The notes under the pieces are model-generated. The model did not search any database. It saw nothing but the letters and a program-made list of their open reading frames with translations, and was not told where the DNA came from. From the NCBI RefSeq assembly GCF_900141815.1, contig NZ_FQYR01000003.1:434001-498000 (forward strand): a stretch of 64,000 nucleotides of DNA. Reading direction: 5' to 3'. Positions within the stretch are counted from its first letter, which is position 1. Each line of letters opens with the position of its first letter. Shown one piece after another: positions 1-8,212 of the stretch. This stretch comes from Rubritalea squalenifaciens DSM 18772 (GTDB lineage: Bacteria; Verrucomicrobiota; Verrucomicrobiia; Verrucomicrobiales; Akkermansiaceae). The position numbers and the translations under genes were made by a program.

Positions 1-942
1 ACCCGTAGTGGCAGTATGAACGAGATGAAGCGCGGCTTTGAAATGATCGCACGTAAGGCTGATTGTCCAGTGATGCCAGTATACATGGACGGGCTATGGG
101 GATCTATTTTTTCCTTTGAGCGCGGAAAGTTCATCAAGAAAGTGCCCTACAAAATGCCTTATGGAGTGACAGTGGCGTGGGGTGAACCTGTTTCAAGTAG
201 GGAAATGAATTCTACTCGTTTGAGGAAAGAACTTTATGAGCTATCAGCGGAGGCTTTCGGTTTGAGAGAACTTCTCAGGCATCCCGGGCGAACTCTTGAC
301 CGGAGTGTGACCCTCTTGTCTGAGAATGAGGATAGGTTCCAGCGCCTTCTGAACGAGGTGGAGCAGAGGGGCGAGCGCGGGCAGAGGGCTCTTCTGGCGA
401 ATGCTTTGCAGTTGGCTGAATGTCCTGTGGTTCGTGTCAAATCGACTATCCTTGTCGACGCTGAAAGTGCTCTAGCACCACTCTATGCGATAGCCTTGCC
501 TGCCATCAGAAAGCTTAAGGTGATCTTGGTAGGCAACGATATGAGTAATGAGGAACTTCAGAAGCTTATGTCAGGAGCTGATATTTCTGCAGCTTTTGGT
601 GCCGAAACTCTTTATCAGAGACTCAATGATATGGGGGTGACTGGATTTGCCTACTATCATGAGGGAGGGGAGCTCTATCCCGAGAATGCTTTGCCATGCT
701 TTGCGATGGGGGTGGTTGACGACGAGGTCATCAGTATTTCCATCGCGCATCCTAATGCGGTAACGGCAACCAATCAATTCCAGGCGGGCTGGAAGGAAGG
801 AAGTATCGGGCGATTACTGCCTGGCTATGCCTATGAGCAGGAAGACGAGGAAGTTAGTTTACGGGGCGTAGTGACCAAGGATAAGGTGATACGTATTCTG
901 GCGAAATTAGATTCAGAAGGATTTTTGTTTCCTGAGTGTTAG
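1..942 (+). CDS. Aas-like acyltransferase, 5'-partial, with degenerate C-terminal ligase domain
   Basis: The reading frame is open from base 1, so the N-terminus lies outside the window; 313 residues are visible. The first ~60 residues (TRSG, then KRGFE, PVMPVYMDG and a conserved glycine-rich stretch) are the second half of a PlsC-type glycerol-phosphate/lysophospholipid acyltransferase domain. The remaining ~230 residues do not belong to PlsC. Their last part (GSIGRLLPGY near the end) resembles the loop before the hinge of an acyl-ACP/acyl-CoA synthetase, as in the Aas family where PlsC is fused to an AMP-forming ligase, but the ATP-binding and C-terminal motifs are missing. I infer a PlsC protein, probably preceded by an MFS/LplT-type domain upstream, with a shortened, probably inactive ligase part. 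The gene ends 118 bp before the next gene. Confidence 0.7.
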   Translation, partial: TRSGSMNEMKRGFEMIARKADCPVMPVYMDGLWGSIFSFERGKFIKKVPYKMPYGVTVAWGEPVSSREMNSTRLRKELYELSAEAFGLRELLRHPGRTLDRSVTLLSENEDRFQRLLNEVEQRGERGQRALLANALQLAECPVVRVKSTILVDAESALAPLYAIALPAIRKLKVILVGNDMSNEELQKLMSGADISAAFGAETLYQRLNDMGVTGFAYYHEGGELYPENALPCFAMGVVDDEVISISIAHPNAVTATNQFQAGWKEGSIGRLLPGYAYEQEDEEVSLRGVVTKDKVIRILAKLDSEGFLFPEC

Positions 943-1060
943 TGTGTTCTTTTTGTAAGGTGCTGGTGTCGAAAAAGTAACATGCGGAATCTTTCTGGAT
1001 GAGGTGATCAGTGTATGACGAGGGTAGCAGCTCTAAATCGAGCGCAAATTACCCACGATC

Positions 1061-3049
1061 ATGCGTATAGAATTCGTCACAGATACATTTCCTCCTGATG
1101 TTAATGGTGTTGCGATGACTTTGGGAAGGCTCACGTCTTGTCTGAAGAGTCGCGGTCACTACATTCACGTGATTCATACTGGTGAGTCTGCAGCGTGTGG
1201 TGAGACCAAGAAATATTCAGTGTCTTTGCCTGGATACCAAGAGGTGAGGGTAGGTCTTCCCAGTCCGTTAAAATTACGCAAACGCTGGAAGAAAAAAAGA
1301 CCTGATGCGATTTATGTCGCCACGGAAAGCCCCTTGGGGGTTTCGGCCATCAAGGCCGCCCGCGAAATGGGAATCCCTGTGGTAAGTGGGTTCCATACGA
1401 ACTTCCACCAGTATCTTCAGAAATACAGTCTGGGCAAGATGCAGAAGCCTGCCATGGGCTATTTGAGGCGTGTTCACTCTAAAGCAGATTGTACATTTGC
1501 CCCATCACAGAATGTGGTGGATATGCTCAAGGAAGAAGGTTTCGAGAAGGTGAAACTCTTAGGTAGAGGGGTGGATACAAATCTCTTTAATCCCAGTAAA
1601 CGCTGCGCTGTTCTCCGCTCGGAATGGGGGGCGCGTGCTGAGACCCCGGTGGTGGTGATTGTAGGCAGGGTGGCTCCAGAGAAGAATCTCGATTTTGCCA
1701 TGGATATTGTTCGGGAGATGCGTGCCCGAATCCCTGATACAAAAGCTGTTGTAGTTGGGGATGGGCCTAGTCGTGAAAAGCTTGCTCAGGATAATGGTGA
1801 TGTGCAGTTTGTGGGCGTAAAGACCAATGAGGAGTTGGCCAAGCACTATGCCTCAGCTGATATCCTTTTATTTCCGAGCGAAACGGAAACCTTTGGGAAT
1901 GTTCTCTTGGAGGGCATGGCCAGTGGCTTGATTACCGTAAGCTATGAGTATGCGGCATCTGCTTTACACGTAAAGCATGGGGAGAATGGACTTCAGGCAA
2001 GGTTTGGTGATGAGGATTCCTATCTGGAGCAGTCTATCCGCGCTTTAGGGCAGCTCCGTAATGACCAGATGAAGGATCTGGCTCGGCGGGCTGTGTTAGA
2101 GATGAGCTGGGACAAGATTGCCCAGAATTTCGAAGACCACATTCAAGAGGTGATCCAGGAAAAGCCAGTGACTCAGAGAAGGGTGAAGAATAAGCGTACG
2201 CTGAAATTAAGAAGTCTGTTTCTCTCTGACATTCACCTCGGAACTGCGGACAGTAAAACACGCGAGGTTGTACAAGTTCTCAAGAGCGTGCGCTGTGAAC
2301 GTATCTATCTGAATGGTGATATTATCGACGGATGGGCCCTGAAGCGCGGTGCCAAGTGGAGAAAATCCCACACCAAAGTCATTCGTTTGTTGCTGAAAAA
2401 AATGGAAAAAGAAGGCTGTGAGCTTATCTATCTACGCGGCAACCATGATGACTTTTTGGAGCGGATTCTGCCGGTGGATATCGGTGGTATGAAAGTCGTC
2501 AAAGAATGCTACCACGAGGCGGTGAATGGTGACCGGTACTTGGTGATTCACGGAGATGGCTTTGATAGTGTCTCCACCAATCACAAGTGGCTGGCGAATC
2601 TGGGTGCTGTAGGCTATGACTTCCTGCTGGGTGTGAACCGTTTCTATAACAAGTACCGCGCATGGCGAGGCAAGGAGTACTTCTCACTGAGTAAGGTGGT
2701 AAAAGCCAAGGTAAAGTCTGCAGTGAGTTTTGTAGACAGTTATGAGGAGAAGCTACAGGGACTGGCCAAGGCGAAGAATTGCCAGGGAATTATCTGCGGC
2801 CATATTCATACTCCGGCAGACAAGCAGGTGGGTGATATCCACTACCTTAATAGTGGAGATTGGGTCGAGACGATGAGTTGTATTCTCGAGCACGAGGACG
2901 GAAAGCTGGAGGTTGTTACTTATGAAGACCTGATGAAAGAGCTGGAAATCAGACCCAGTGAGCCAATCGAAGACGAAGATCTAGAGGAGAGCCCTATGGA
3001 AGCCATCCGGGGAACAGCTGTCGCCAGAGATTTGGTGGCGCGAGTTTAG
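1061..3049 (+). CDS. GT4 glycosyltransferase fused to LpxH-like metallophosphoesterase
   Basis: A 662-residue fusion. Residues 1-365 are a GT-B family 4 glycosyltransferase: an N-terminal FVTDTFPPDVNGV stretch, the VGRVAPEKN segment (about 201-209) opening the donor domain, and an EX7E motif with E276 and E284. Residues ~380-620 are a calcineurin-type metallophosphoesterase like the UDP-2,3-diacylglucosamine hydrolase group: DIHLG (390-394), GDIID (419-423), GNHDD (460-464), HGD (497-499) and GHIHTP (580-585). All metal ligands expected from those motifs are present, so both halves look active. The likely job is glycosylation of an envelope glycolipid or sugar-phosphate lipid together with phosphate or pyrophosphate hydrolysis; substrates cannot be read from sequence. 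Neighbours are a PlsC-type gene and fabG. The chosen ATG gives a complete GT4 N-terminus. Confidence 0.85.
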   Translation: MRIEFVTDTFPPDVNGVAMTLGRLTSCLKSRGHYIHVIHTGESAACGETKKYSVSLPGYQEVRVGLPSPLKLRKRWKKKRPDAIYVATESPLGVSAIKAAREMGIPVVSGFHTNFHQYLQKYSLGKMQKPAMGYLRRVHSKADCTFAPSQNVVDMLKEEGFEKVKLLGRGVDTNLFNPSKRCAVLRSEWGARAETPVVVIVGRVAPEKNLDFAMDIVREMRARIPDTKAVVVGDGPSREKLAQDNGDVQFVGVKTNEELAKHYASADILLFPSETETFGNVLLEGMASGLITVSYEYAASALHVKHGENGLQARFGDEDSYLEQSIRALGQLRNDQMKDLARRAVLEMSWDKIAQNFEDHIQEVIQEKPVTQRRVKNKRTLKLRSLFLSDIHLGTADSKTREVVQVLKSVRCERIYLNGDIIDGWALKRGAKWRKSHTKVIRLLLKKMEKEGCELIYLRGNHDDFLERILPVDIGGMKVVKECYHEAVNGDRYLVIHGDGFDSVSTNHKWLANLGAVGYDFLLGVNRFYNKYRAWRGKEYFSLSKVVKAKVKSAVSFVDSYEEKLQGLAKAKNCQGIICGHIHTPADKQVGDIHYLNSGDWVETMSCILEHEDGKLEVVTYEDLMKELEIRPSEPIEDEDLEESPMEAIRGTAVARDLVARV

Positions 3050-3079
3050 TGGGTTTCGGCTTGGCAGGGACTCAGATCC

Positions 3080-3841
3080 ATGGGAAAGAAAGTCATGTCA
3101 CGCTTTCAAGACAAAGTAGTAGTGGTCACTGGTGCAGGACGCGGCATCGGTAAAGCGATTGCACGTGCTTTCGCGGCAGAAGGAGCCAAGGTCGCAGTCA
3201 TCAGCCGCAGCGAAGGTAGCTGTCAGGGGGCTGCTGACGAAATCAATGCAGAATTCGCTGATTCCGCGAAGGCTTATGCAGTGGATGTTGCTGATTTTGA
3301 TGCCGTTCAGGAACTCGGTAAGAAAATCTCTGAGGATCTCGGTGCCATTAACGTGTTGGTCAATAATGCTGGTGTTACCAGAGACGGTCTGCTCATGCGC
3401 ATGAAAGAAGATGATTGGGATACAGTTCTCGATACTAACCTTAAGGGAGCATTCAATACTGTGAAGGTATTCCAGCGTCCGCTCATGAAGGCCGAAGATC
3501 CTCGTATCATCAACATCGCTTCAGTGATTGGTCTCATTGGTAATGCTGGTCAGGCAAATTACTCTGCTTCCAAGGCTGGCTTGATTGGTTTCACCAAAGC
3601 TATCGCCAAGGAACTCTCCGGACGTAAGGTCTGCTGTAATGCAGTTGCTCCGGGCTTTATCACCACCGATATGACTGACGAACTCGATGAAAAGCTGCGC
3701 GACGGTATTCTCGCAAACATCCCGCTCAAGCAGTTCGGTGAGACCGATGATATTGCTAACTTGGTGCTCTTCCTGGCTAGCAAGGAAGCCCGCTATATCA
3801 CTGGTCAAGTAGTTGCCTGTGATGGTGGTATGACCATGTAA
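3080..3841 (+). CDS. fabG: 3-oxoacyl-ACP reductase FabG (SDR family)
   Basis: Classical short-chain dehydrogenase/reductase of 253 residues: TGAGRGIG (17-24) for NADPH binding, NNAG (95-98), and the catalytic set N120, S148, Y161 and K165. The protein reduces 3-oxoacyl-ACP in fatty acid elongation. A second in-frame ATG at 3095 (MSRFQDK) gives the usual 248-residue length and may be the true start; neither has a clear Shine-Dalgarno. It lies 30 bp after the glycosyltransferase fusion and is followed by a strong terminator, so it may be the last gene of that operon. The general SDR fold leaves some chance of a different substrate, but the length and motifs fit FabG. Confidence 0.85.
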   Translation: MGKKVMSRFQDKVVVVTGAGRGIGKAIARAFAAEGAKVAVISRSEGSCQGAADEINAEFADSAKAYAVDVADFDAVQELGKKISEDLGAINVLVNNAGVTRDGLLMRMKEDDWDTVLDTNLKGAFNTVKVFQRPLMKAEDPRIINIASVIGLIGNAGQANYSASKAGLIGFTKAIAKELSGRKVCCNAVAPGFITTDMTDELDEKLRDGILANIPLKQFGETDDIANLVLFLASKEARYITGQVVACDGGMTM

Positions 3842-3868
3842 GTGACCCCGTAAAAATCATTTTTGTAA

Positions 3869-3900
3869 GCGCGTCTCTTGATACCAAGAGGCGCGTTTTT
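3869..3900 (+). terminator. Rho-independent terminator after fabG
   Basis: Stem of about 11 bp (gcgcgtctcttg paired with caagaggcgcg, one G-T wobble) with a 4-base loop, followed by a run of six T. It sits 28 bp after the fabG stop. Confidence 0.8.
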
Positions 3901-3941
3901 GGTTCCTAGAATGGTCAATTAGTCCACAGGTAGCGAGCTAA

Positions 3942-5756
3942 CTAGGAATTTTTGAGTTTGGCTCTGAGGATTACTGAGATGATGTCGCTGATGAATATGA
4001 CGGCGGTACCTAGCAGAATGTAGAAGAGCATGGAGTCATAGCGGAGGAATGAAGACTCCAAGGAAATGTAATATCCCAGAGAGGTAATGGATAAGAGGCC
4101 CAGAATGGTGGATTCACGTACACAGGTTTCCCAGCGGTAGAAAATAAATAGGATCTGCCGGTTGAATGATGCTGGTAGAAGGGCGCACAGGTAGGACTGG
4201 TTACGACTGCCGCCAGAGAGAATTTGTTGTTTCGCAACCAGGTCATCCTGGTTTTCGTGTGTCTCTGACCATAGCCGGCCTAAAATGCCGAAGTTATGGA
4301 TCGCCAGTGCTATCACCAAGGGCCAGGCGTGAGGCCCTATAATGCCGATTAGCAGGAAGGCCAGGATAAACTCAGGAATGGAGCGAGCGATGAGGAATAA
4401 AGTGCGTACGACCCATCCTAGGAAGCTCCAGAGGCGTGTCAGAACTTTGCTGGTATGACCTGAGGGCAAACCAAATGGCTTCGCGCTGGCAATATTACGG
4501 CTGGCCCATGGGACGAAGGCATAGCCAAAGATAGCAGCAAGTAAGAGGGCTGCTGATGCCATGATGACGGTCGAGAGGAGTGCCTCCGCACCGTTGGTGG
4601 TCCAAAGGTTTTCAGCCCAAGGAATGGCATCAGACCATGCATGAGATTCTCTGACGGGCTTTGGAAGTAAGCCTTCGGCGAATGTTTTGGTCCGCTCCCA
4701 ACGGCTGAGATGGGAGTGATACTGATTCAGTGGCTCGCCGATGAACCAGGCAGCTACTGAAGTGAAAAGAAGGGCTGTCCATGTCAGACGCATGAAGGGC
4801 CAGCGTGGAGTGTGCCGCTTGAGTGCTCTGATGTTATTTGGATCCGGATTTAGCAGCGCATGAGGAGCTGTGTGCAGACGTTTTCTGATGTGTGCGCCCA
4901 ATATATCGAAGGCCATTACAACCAGGATGAGTGAATACAGTCCGGTCCATACTTCGTTGTAGTAGTTGTTCTCGTAGGACTGTTTAATGGTTAGACCGAT
5001 GGTCTCGATACCGATAAAACCAAGGACTGCTGATGAGCGAATAGCGCATTCCAGCCTGTACATCGTGTAAGTGAGAAGATCCGGTAAGGATTGAGGGAGT
5101 CTGGCTGCAAAGAATGCCTGAAGACTTCCTGCCCCGGAGTATACAAGGTGGTCTGAGGACCGTGCGTCTTGCTCATCGATGATTTCGGAGAAGACCTTGG
5201 CCAAAGTCCCTGCATAGGGCAGTGCTATAGCGATACAGGCTGTTAGTGGTGAATCGCCTAGGAAGGCTAGGAAAAGCATCACCCAGATCAATTCATGCAC
5301 AGAACGAATCAAGGTCGTAAAAAAGCGGCTTACAAGGTAGACGAGGACAATAGGGAGGCGCAGAAGGTAATGCTTAAAAGACGAACTTGTGGAGTCTTGA
5401 AGCTTTTTAGGCCACCATGAGCGTGAGCATAAGATGCCTAGAATGAGGCCTGCTGGCAGGGCCATGGACATGGCCACAAAAGCATAGCGTAATGTGGCCA
5501 GCATGTTCTCACCAATTCGTTCCAAGAAGGGTTTGGCATCTGCCGGAAGTGATGGGTTCTGATCAGTAAATGCTGGGTTTAGAGCGGCTGAAAAGAAGTC
5601 TTTGGCTGCTTGCCAAGGATCTGCCCCGTCAGGGAGGTGATTGAATTTTAACCCCAGATCTTTCAGGCAAAAGATGAAGACAATGAAAAAGAAGGTGATC
5701 GTGGTGCGTCTCCAGCTCCACAATGGCGGTTTCAATTCTGGTGTAGAATCATTCAC
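3942..5756 (-). CDS. phnE: Phosphonate/phosphite-type ABC permease, double-length PhnE
   Basis: 604 residues, about twice the ~270 usual for PhnE. Two homologous permease halves follow each other (about 1-300 and 320-604). Each has several hydrophobic helices, an EAA-type cytoplasmic loop (FFAARLPQSLPDL in the first half, LCALLPASFNRQ in the second) and a closing stretch of the type ESTILGLLSI / RSSAVLGFIGI. One polypeptide could therefore form the whole membrane part of the importer instead of a PhnE homodimer or PhnE1/PhnE2 pair. The start is GTG and overlaps the phnC stop by 4 bp, so translation is coupled. Last gene of the leftward phnD-phnC-phnE unit. Substrate (phosphonate, phosphite or phosphate) is not decided by sequence; no C-P lyase or phosphite dehydrogenase gene is nearby. 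Confidence 0.85.
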   Translation of the reverse strand: MNDSTPELKPPLWSWRRTTITFFFIVFIFCLKDLGLKFNHLPDGADPWQAAKDFFSAALNPAFTDQNPSLPADAKPFLERIGENMLATLRYAFVAMSMALPAGLILGILCSRSWWPKKLQDSTSSSFKHYLLRLPIVLVYLVSRFFTTLIRSVHELIWVMLFLAFLGDSPLTACIAIALPYAGTLAKVFSEIIDEQDARSSDHLVYSGAGSLQAFFAARLPQSLPDLLTYTMYRLECAIRSSAVLGFIGIETIGLTIKQSYENNYYNEVWTGLYSLILVVMAFDILGAHIRKRLHTAPHALLNPDPNNIRALKRHTPRWPFMRLTWTALLFTSVAAWFIGEPLNQYHSHLSRWERTKTFAEGLLPKPVRESHAWSDAIPWAENLWTTNGAEALLSTVIMASAALLLAAIFGYAFVPWASRNIASAKPFGLPSGHTSKVLTRLWSFLGWVVRTLFLIARSIPEFILAFLLIGIIGPHAWPLVIALAIHNFGILGRLWSETHENQDDLVAKQQILSGGSRNQSYLCALLPASFNRQILFIFYRWETCVRESTILGLLSITSLGYYISLESSFLRYDSMLFYILLGTAVIFISDIISVILRAKLKNS

Positions 5757-6520
5757 TCTATGGTATCACTAGTGTGACTGGAACTGAGCTTGTATAGTTT
5801 TCGGAACTCATCATCAGAGAAATCATCAGGTGAGCCGTCGAATACGATTCGGCCCGCGCGCATGCCAATGAGGCGTGGAAAGAACTCCCTAGCGTAATCG
5901 AGGTTATGCAAAGAGCTGATAAGGGTGAGCTTGTGCTTCTTCGACAGGGTGGTCAGGCAACTTAAGAGAGAGTGTGCGCGTGAGGGGTCTACTGCTGACA
6001 CCGGCTCATCGGCAAGGATGCTAGAGGCCTGTTGGTAGAGAGCGCGAGCGATAGCTACGCGTTGTTGCTGTCCACCAGAGAGAGAGTCAGTCCGATGGAA
6101 TATTTTCTCTTTGATGCCCACCTCATCGAGTATTGAGTGAACGCTTTTGATTTTGTGAGCAGCAGGGAAAATGAGGTCTTTGAGGGTAGCTGGAAGATGG
6201 CTTTTACCGATTTTTCCCAGGAGAACATTCTGGCTCACCTTAAGGTTTGGGATAAGAGCAAGATCTTGAGGGATGTATGCGATATTACTTCGGAATTGCT
6301 GAAGCTTACGTGCCGGAAGATTGGCGGGTGTAGTATCGTCGTATACGTATTCACCTTGGTTCAGTGAATGCTCAGTGGCCAGTACTTTTAAGAGAGAGCT
6401 TTTGCCTGAACCTGAGGGCCCAATGAGTGCTATTTGTTCACCTGCATCAATGGTGAGATTGACATTCGCCAATGCATGCGTCGACCCAAAGTTCAAGTAA
6501 GCATCGACGATCTTGATCAT
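5753..6520 (-). CDS. phnC: Phosphonate/phosphite ABC transporter ATP-binding protein PhnC
   Basis: 255-residue ABC ATPase. Walker A GPSGSGKSS at 34-42, Q-loop in AYIPQ (81-85), signature LSGGQQQR at 147-154, Walker B ILADEP at 168-173, and the switch histidine in SSLHNLDYA further on. The neighbours, a PhnD-type binding protein 64 bp upstream and a PhnE-type permease overlapping by 4 bp, place it in a phosphonate/phosphite/phosphate-family importer. It powers uptake at the inner face of the cytoplasmic membrane. ATG start agrees with the family. Confidence 0.87.
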   Translation of the reverse strand: MIKIVDAYLNFGSTHALANVNLTIDAGEQIALIGPSGSGKSSLLKVLATEHSLNQGEYVYDDTTPANLPARKLQQFRSNIAYIPQDLALIPNLKVSQNVLLGKIGKSHLPATLKDLIFPAAHKIKSVHSILDEVGIKEKIFHRTDSLSGGQQQRVAIARALYQQASSILADEPVSAVDPSRAHSLLSCLTTLSKKHKLTLISSLHNLDYAREFFPRLIGMRAGRIVFDGSPDDFSDDEFRKLYKLSSSHTSDTIE

Positions 6521-6584
6521 GGTGATATTGGAAAAATGAGTACGGGAGCAACAAGCTCCCGCACTATCTAAATACTACCGGAAG

Positions 6585-7493
6585 TTACTTATCGAAAGTC
6601 ACTTTCTTCATGACTTCGGCAATGCCTTCAAAAGTGCTGTTATCTACTTTGACCAGCTTGCTGCGGCTGAGGGCTTTGAGTACAGCCTCGTCTTCACAGT
6701 TTGCAAGGGCGTCCTGGAGCTTGGTAATAAAATCTTCACCAAATTGTTCGTTGAGAACAGGGTGTGCGGTGAAGTTATAATCTGCATACTCTGGAGTTTC
6801 CCAAATCACGGTAGATTTGGTTGGATCAATGGTGCCATTTTTGACGCCTTTCTCATAAACGGTGTAGCTCAGTACGCCAGCTTGATAGGTGCCGTTTTGA
6901 ACGAGTTCAGCTGTCTTGTCATGAGCCCCAGAGAAGCCGAAATCTTGTGAGAAAAATTCCTGAGGAGTTTTGCCGGAGTTTTCCATGATGTAGAAGGATG
7001 GCATGATGCAGCCTGAAGTGGACCCGGAGCTTCCGTATGTGAATTTAAGATCTTTAATCGCTTCAGGAAAGGACTCAGATTTAGTTAAGCTAGTAGAGGT
7101 GTTAGCGATAAAGTAGCTCTTGAATTTCAAGTCCTCAGCACCGGCAATGATAGCTTCAGCACCCTTAACCGCATCACGAGCTTGGACGCCCGTTACACCA
7201 CCGAACCATGCAAGCTGGACGTCTCCACCTTTAAATTTCTCCACTGATGCAGGATAGTTAGGAGAGGCGACGAATTCGACTTTGATATTCAGAGTTTTGG
7301 AGAGGTAGTCAGCAACTGGTTTATAGAGCTCTGCTTGCGCAGAGGTGTCCTGGTCAGGAATTGCTGAGAAGCGGAGTACGGCGTTAGAGGAATCTGTGGT
7401 CGTGGATTCTTCGGCTTTTTTACCGCAGGAGGTGAGACCTGAGAGGGCCATGCCACCGAGTGCGGCGGACATTAGGATTTGCTTAGCTTTCAT
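6585..7493 (-). CDS. phnD: Phosphate/phosphite/phosphonate ABC transporter substrate-binding lipoprotein PhnD
   Basis: Periplasmic binding protein of the PhnD family, 302 residues from the chosen ATG. That start gives a clean lipoprotein signal: short basic n-region, hydrophobic core and the lipobox LTSC with C23 as lipidation site, followed by a Ser/Thr-rich linker. An ATG 81 bp further upstream is open in frame but would put 27 polar residues ahead of the signal. Family hallmarks are FSAIPDQDTS near the start of the mature part, YPASVEKF, AWFGG, and TYGSSGSTSGCIMPSFY in the middle. It should capture a phosphorus oxyanion for phnC/phnE. I saw no convincing PHO-box-like direct repeats in the ~120 bp upstream, so regulation by phosphate is unproven. 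Confidence 0.85.
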   Translation of the reverse strand: MKAKQILMSAALGGMALSGLTSCGKKAEESTTTDSSNAVLRFSAIPDQDTSAQAELYKPVADYLSKTLNIKVEFVASPNYPASVEKFKGGDVQLAWFGGVTGVQARDAVKGAEAIIAGAEDLKFKSYFIANTSTSLTKSESFPEAIKDLKFTYGSSGSTSGCIMPSFYIMENSGKTPQEFFSQDFGFSGAHDKTAELVQNGTYQAGVLSYTVYEKGVKNGTIDPTKSTVIWETPEYADYNFTAHPVLNEQFGEDFITKLQDALANCEDEAVLKALSRSKLVKVDNSTFEGIAEVMKKVTFDK

Positions 7494-7613
7494 GGTTAGC
7501 TTGGTGATGTCGTTTCTTATTCTTTGGATCATGCCGTATTCAACACGGCCTAACACAGTGTAGTGTGTACCCATACTCCAAGCTGTCTAGATAAATTATC
7601 AGGTGAGTATAGA

Positions 7614-7648
7614 CACAAAAAAACGCTTGGTGAATTCACCAAGCGTTT
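7614..7648 (-). terminator. Terminator after the TIGR04073-like gene
   Basis: Perfect palindrome aaacgcttggtga / tcaccaagcgttt at 7621-7648, with the A-run at 7616-7623 reading as a T-tract on the minus strand. It closes the gene at 7679-8113 and insulates the phnDCE operon. Confidence 0.8.
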
Positions 7649-7678
7649 AAGATAAAACTTTAATCTTAAAATAGCCGA

Positions 7679-8113
7679 TTAGTACTTCTGGCTGCGAACA
7701 TGTCCAGTGTAGTAAGTCTCAAAGCCGAGTTCTGGTGGGAACTCTGAAAGGCCGTCATGCACATTCATTTCAATGCGATTGTCCTGACCGCACTTCATGT
7801 AAGGCTGCTTGAAGGTGCCGTGGAAAGTAGGGCAGCGGAAGGTAACGAGTTCATAGAAACCGTAACCAACACGTGAGAATGCACGCTGAGTACCGTCTAC
7901 CAAACCGTATGACCAGCCAGCTTTTCTGCCGTATTGCTCATTCTTACGTACGATTTGCTCTGGAATCTCTACAATACCGTAAAGGATGTTGGAGATAGCG
8001 CGACCAAGCTTACGTGTAGATGTGTAAGCTGCTCCAGGAGGTGCCTGGATGTCAGCGAATGAAGTCGTCGCTGTCAGGATAAGGGCTGCTGAAGAAATTA
8101 GGATTTTTCTCAT
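7679..8113 (-). CDS. Secreted exosortase-associated-type protein (TIGR04073-like)
   Basis: 144 residues from the chosen ATG, which gives a good signal peptide (MRKILISSAALILTATTSFA, cleavage after A20). A longer frame reaches 8158 but adds a polar N-tail. The mature part has RKLGRAISNILYGIVEIP, a helical GR..NILYG..EIP pattern that I associate with the TIGR04073 family of small exported proteins found in organisms with exosortase/PEP-CTERM sorting; then a GWSYGLVDGTQRAFSRVGYGFYE stretch with repeated glycine-tyrosine helices, and a C-terminal tail rich in aromatic residues. Molecular function is unknown. The family assignment is from memory of the motif and would need an HMM search. Single-gene transcript with its own terminator. 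Confidence 0.6.
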   Translation of the reverse strand: MRKILISSAALILTATTSFADIQAPPGAAYTSTRKLGRAISNILYGIVEIPEQIVRKNEQYGRKAGWSYGLVDGTQRAFSRVGYGFYELVTFRCPTFHGTFKQPYMKCGQDNRIEMNVHDGLSEFPPELGFETYYTGHVRSQKY

Positions 8114-8212
8114 GTTATGTTTATACTGGGCTTGTTTGTTGGGCTTTGACAATCGCAAAAATTAGTATTTTTGGAATAAATTGCGGAAGCAGTCTGACTG
8201 GCTTTCTGCGTC

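Noticed and set aside
7494..7613. PHO box upstream of phnD
   Set aside because: No pair of CTGTCAT-like direct repeats at 11-bp spacing; phosphate control cannot be claimed.
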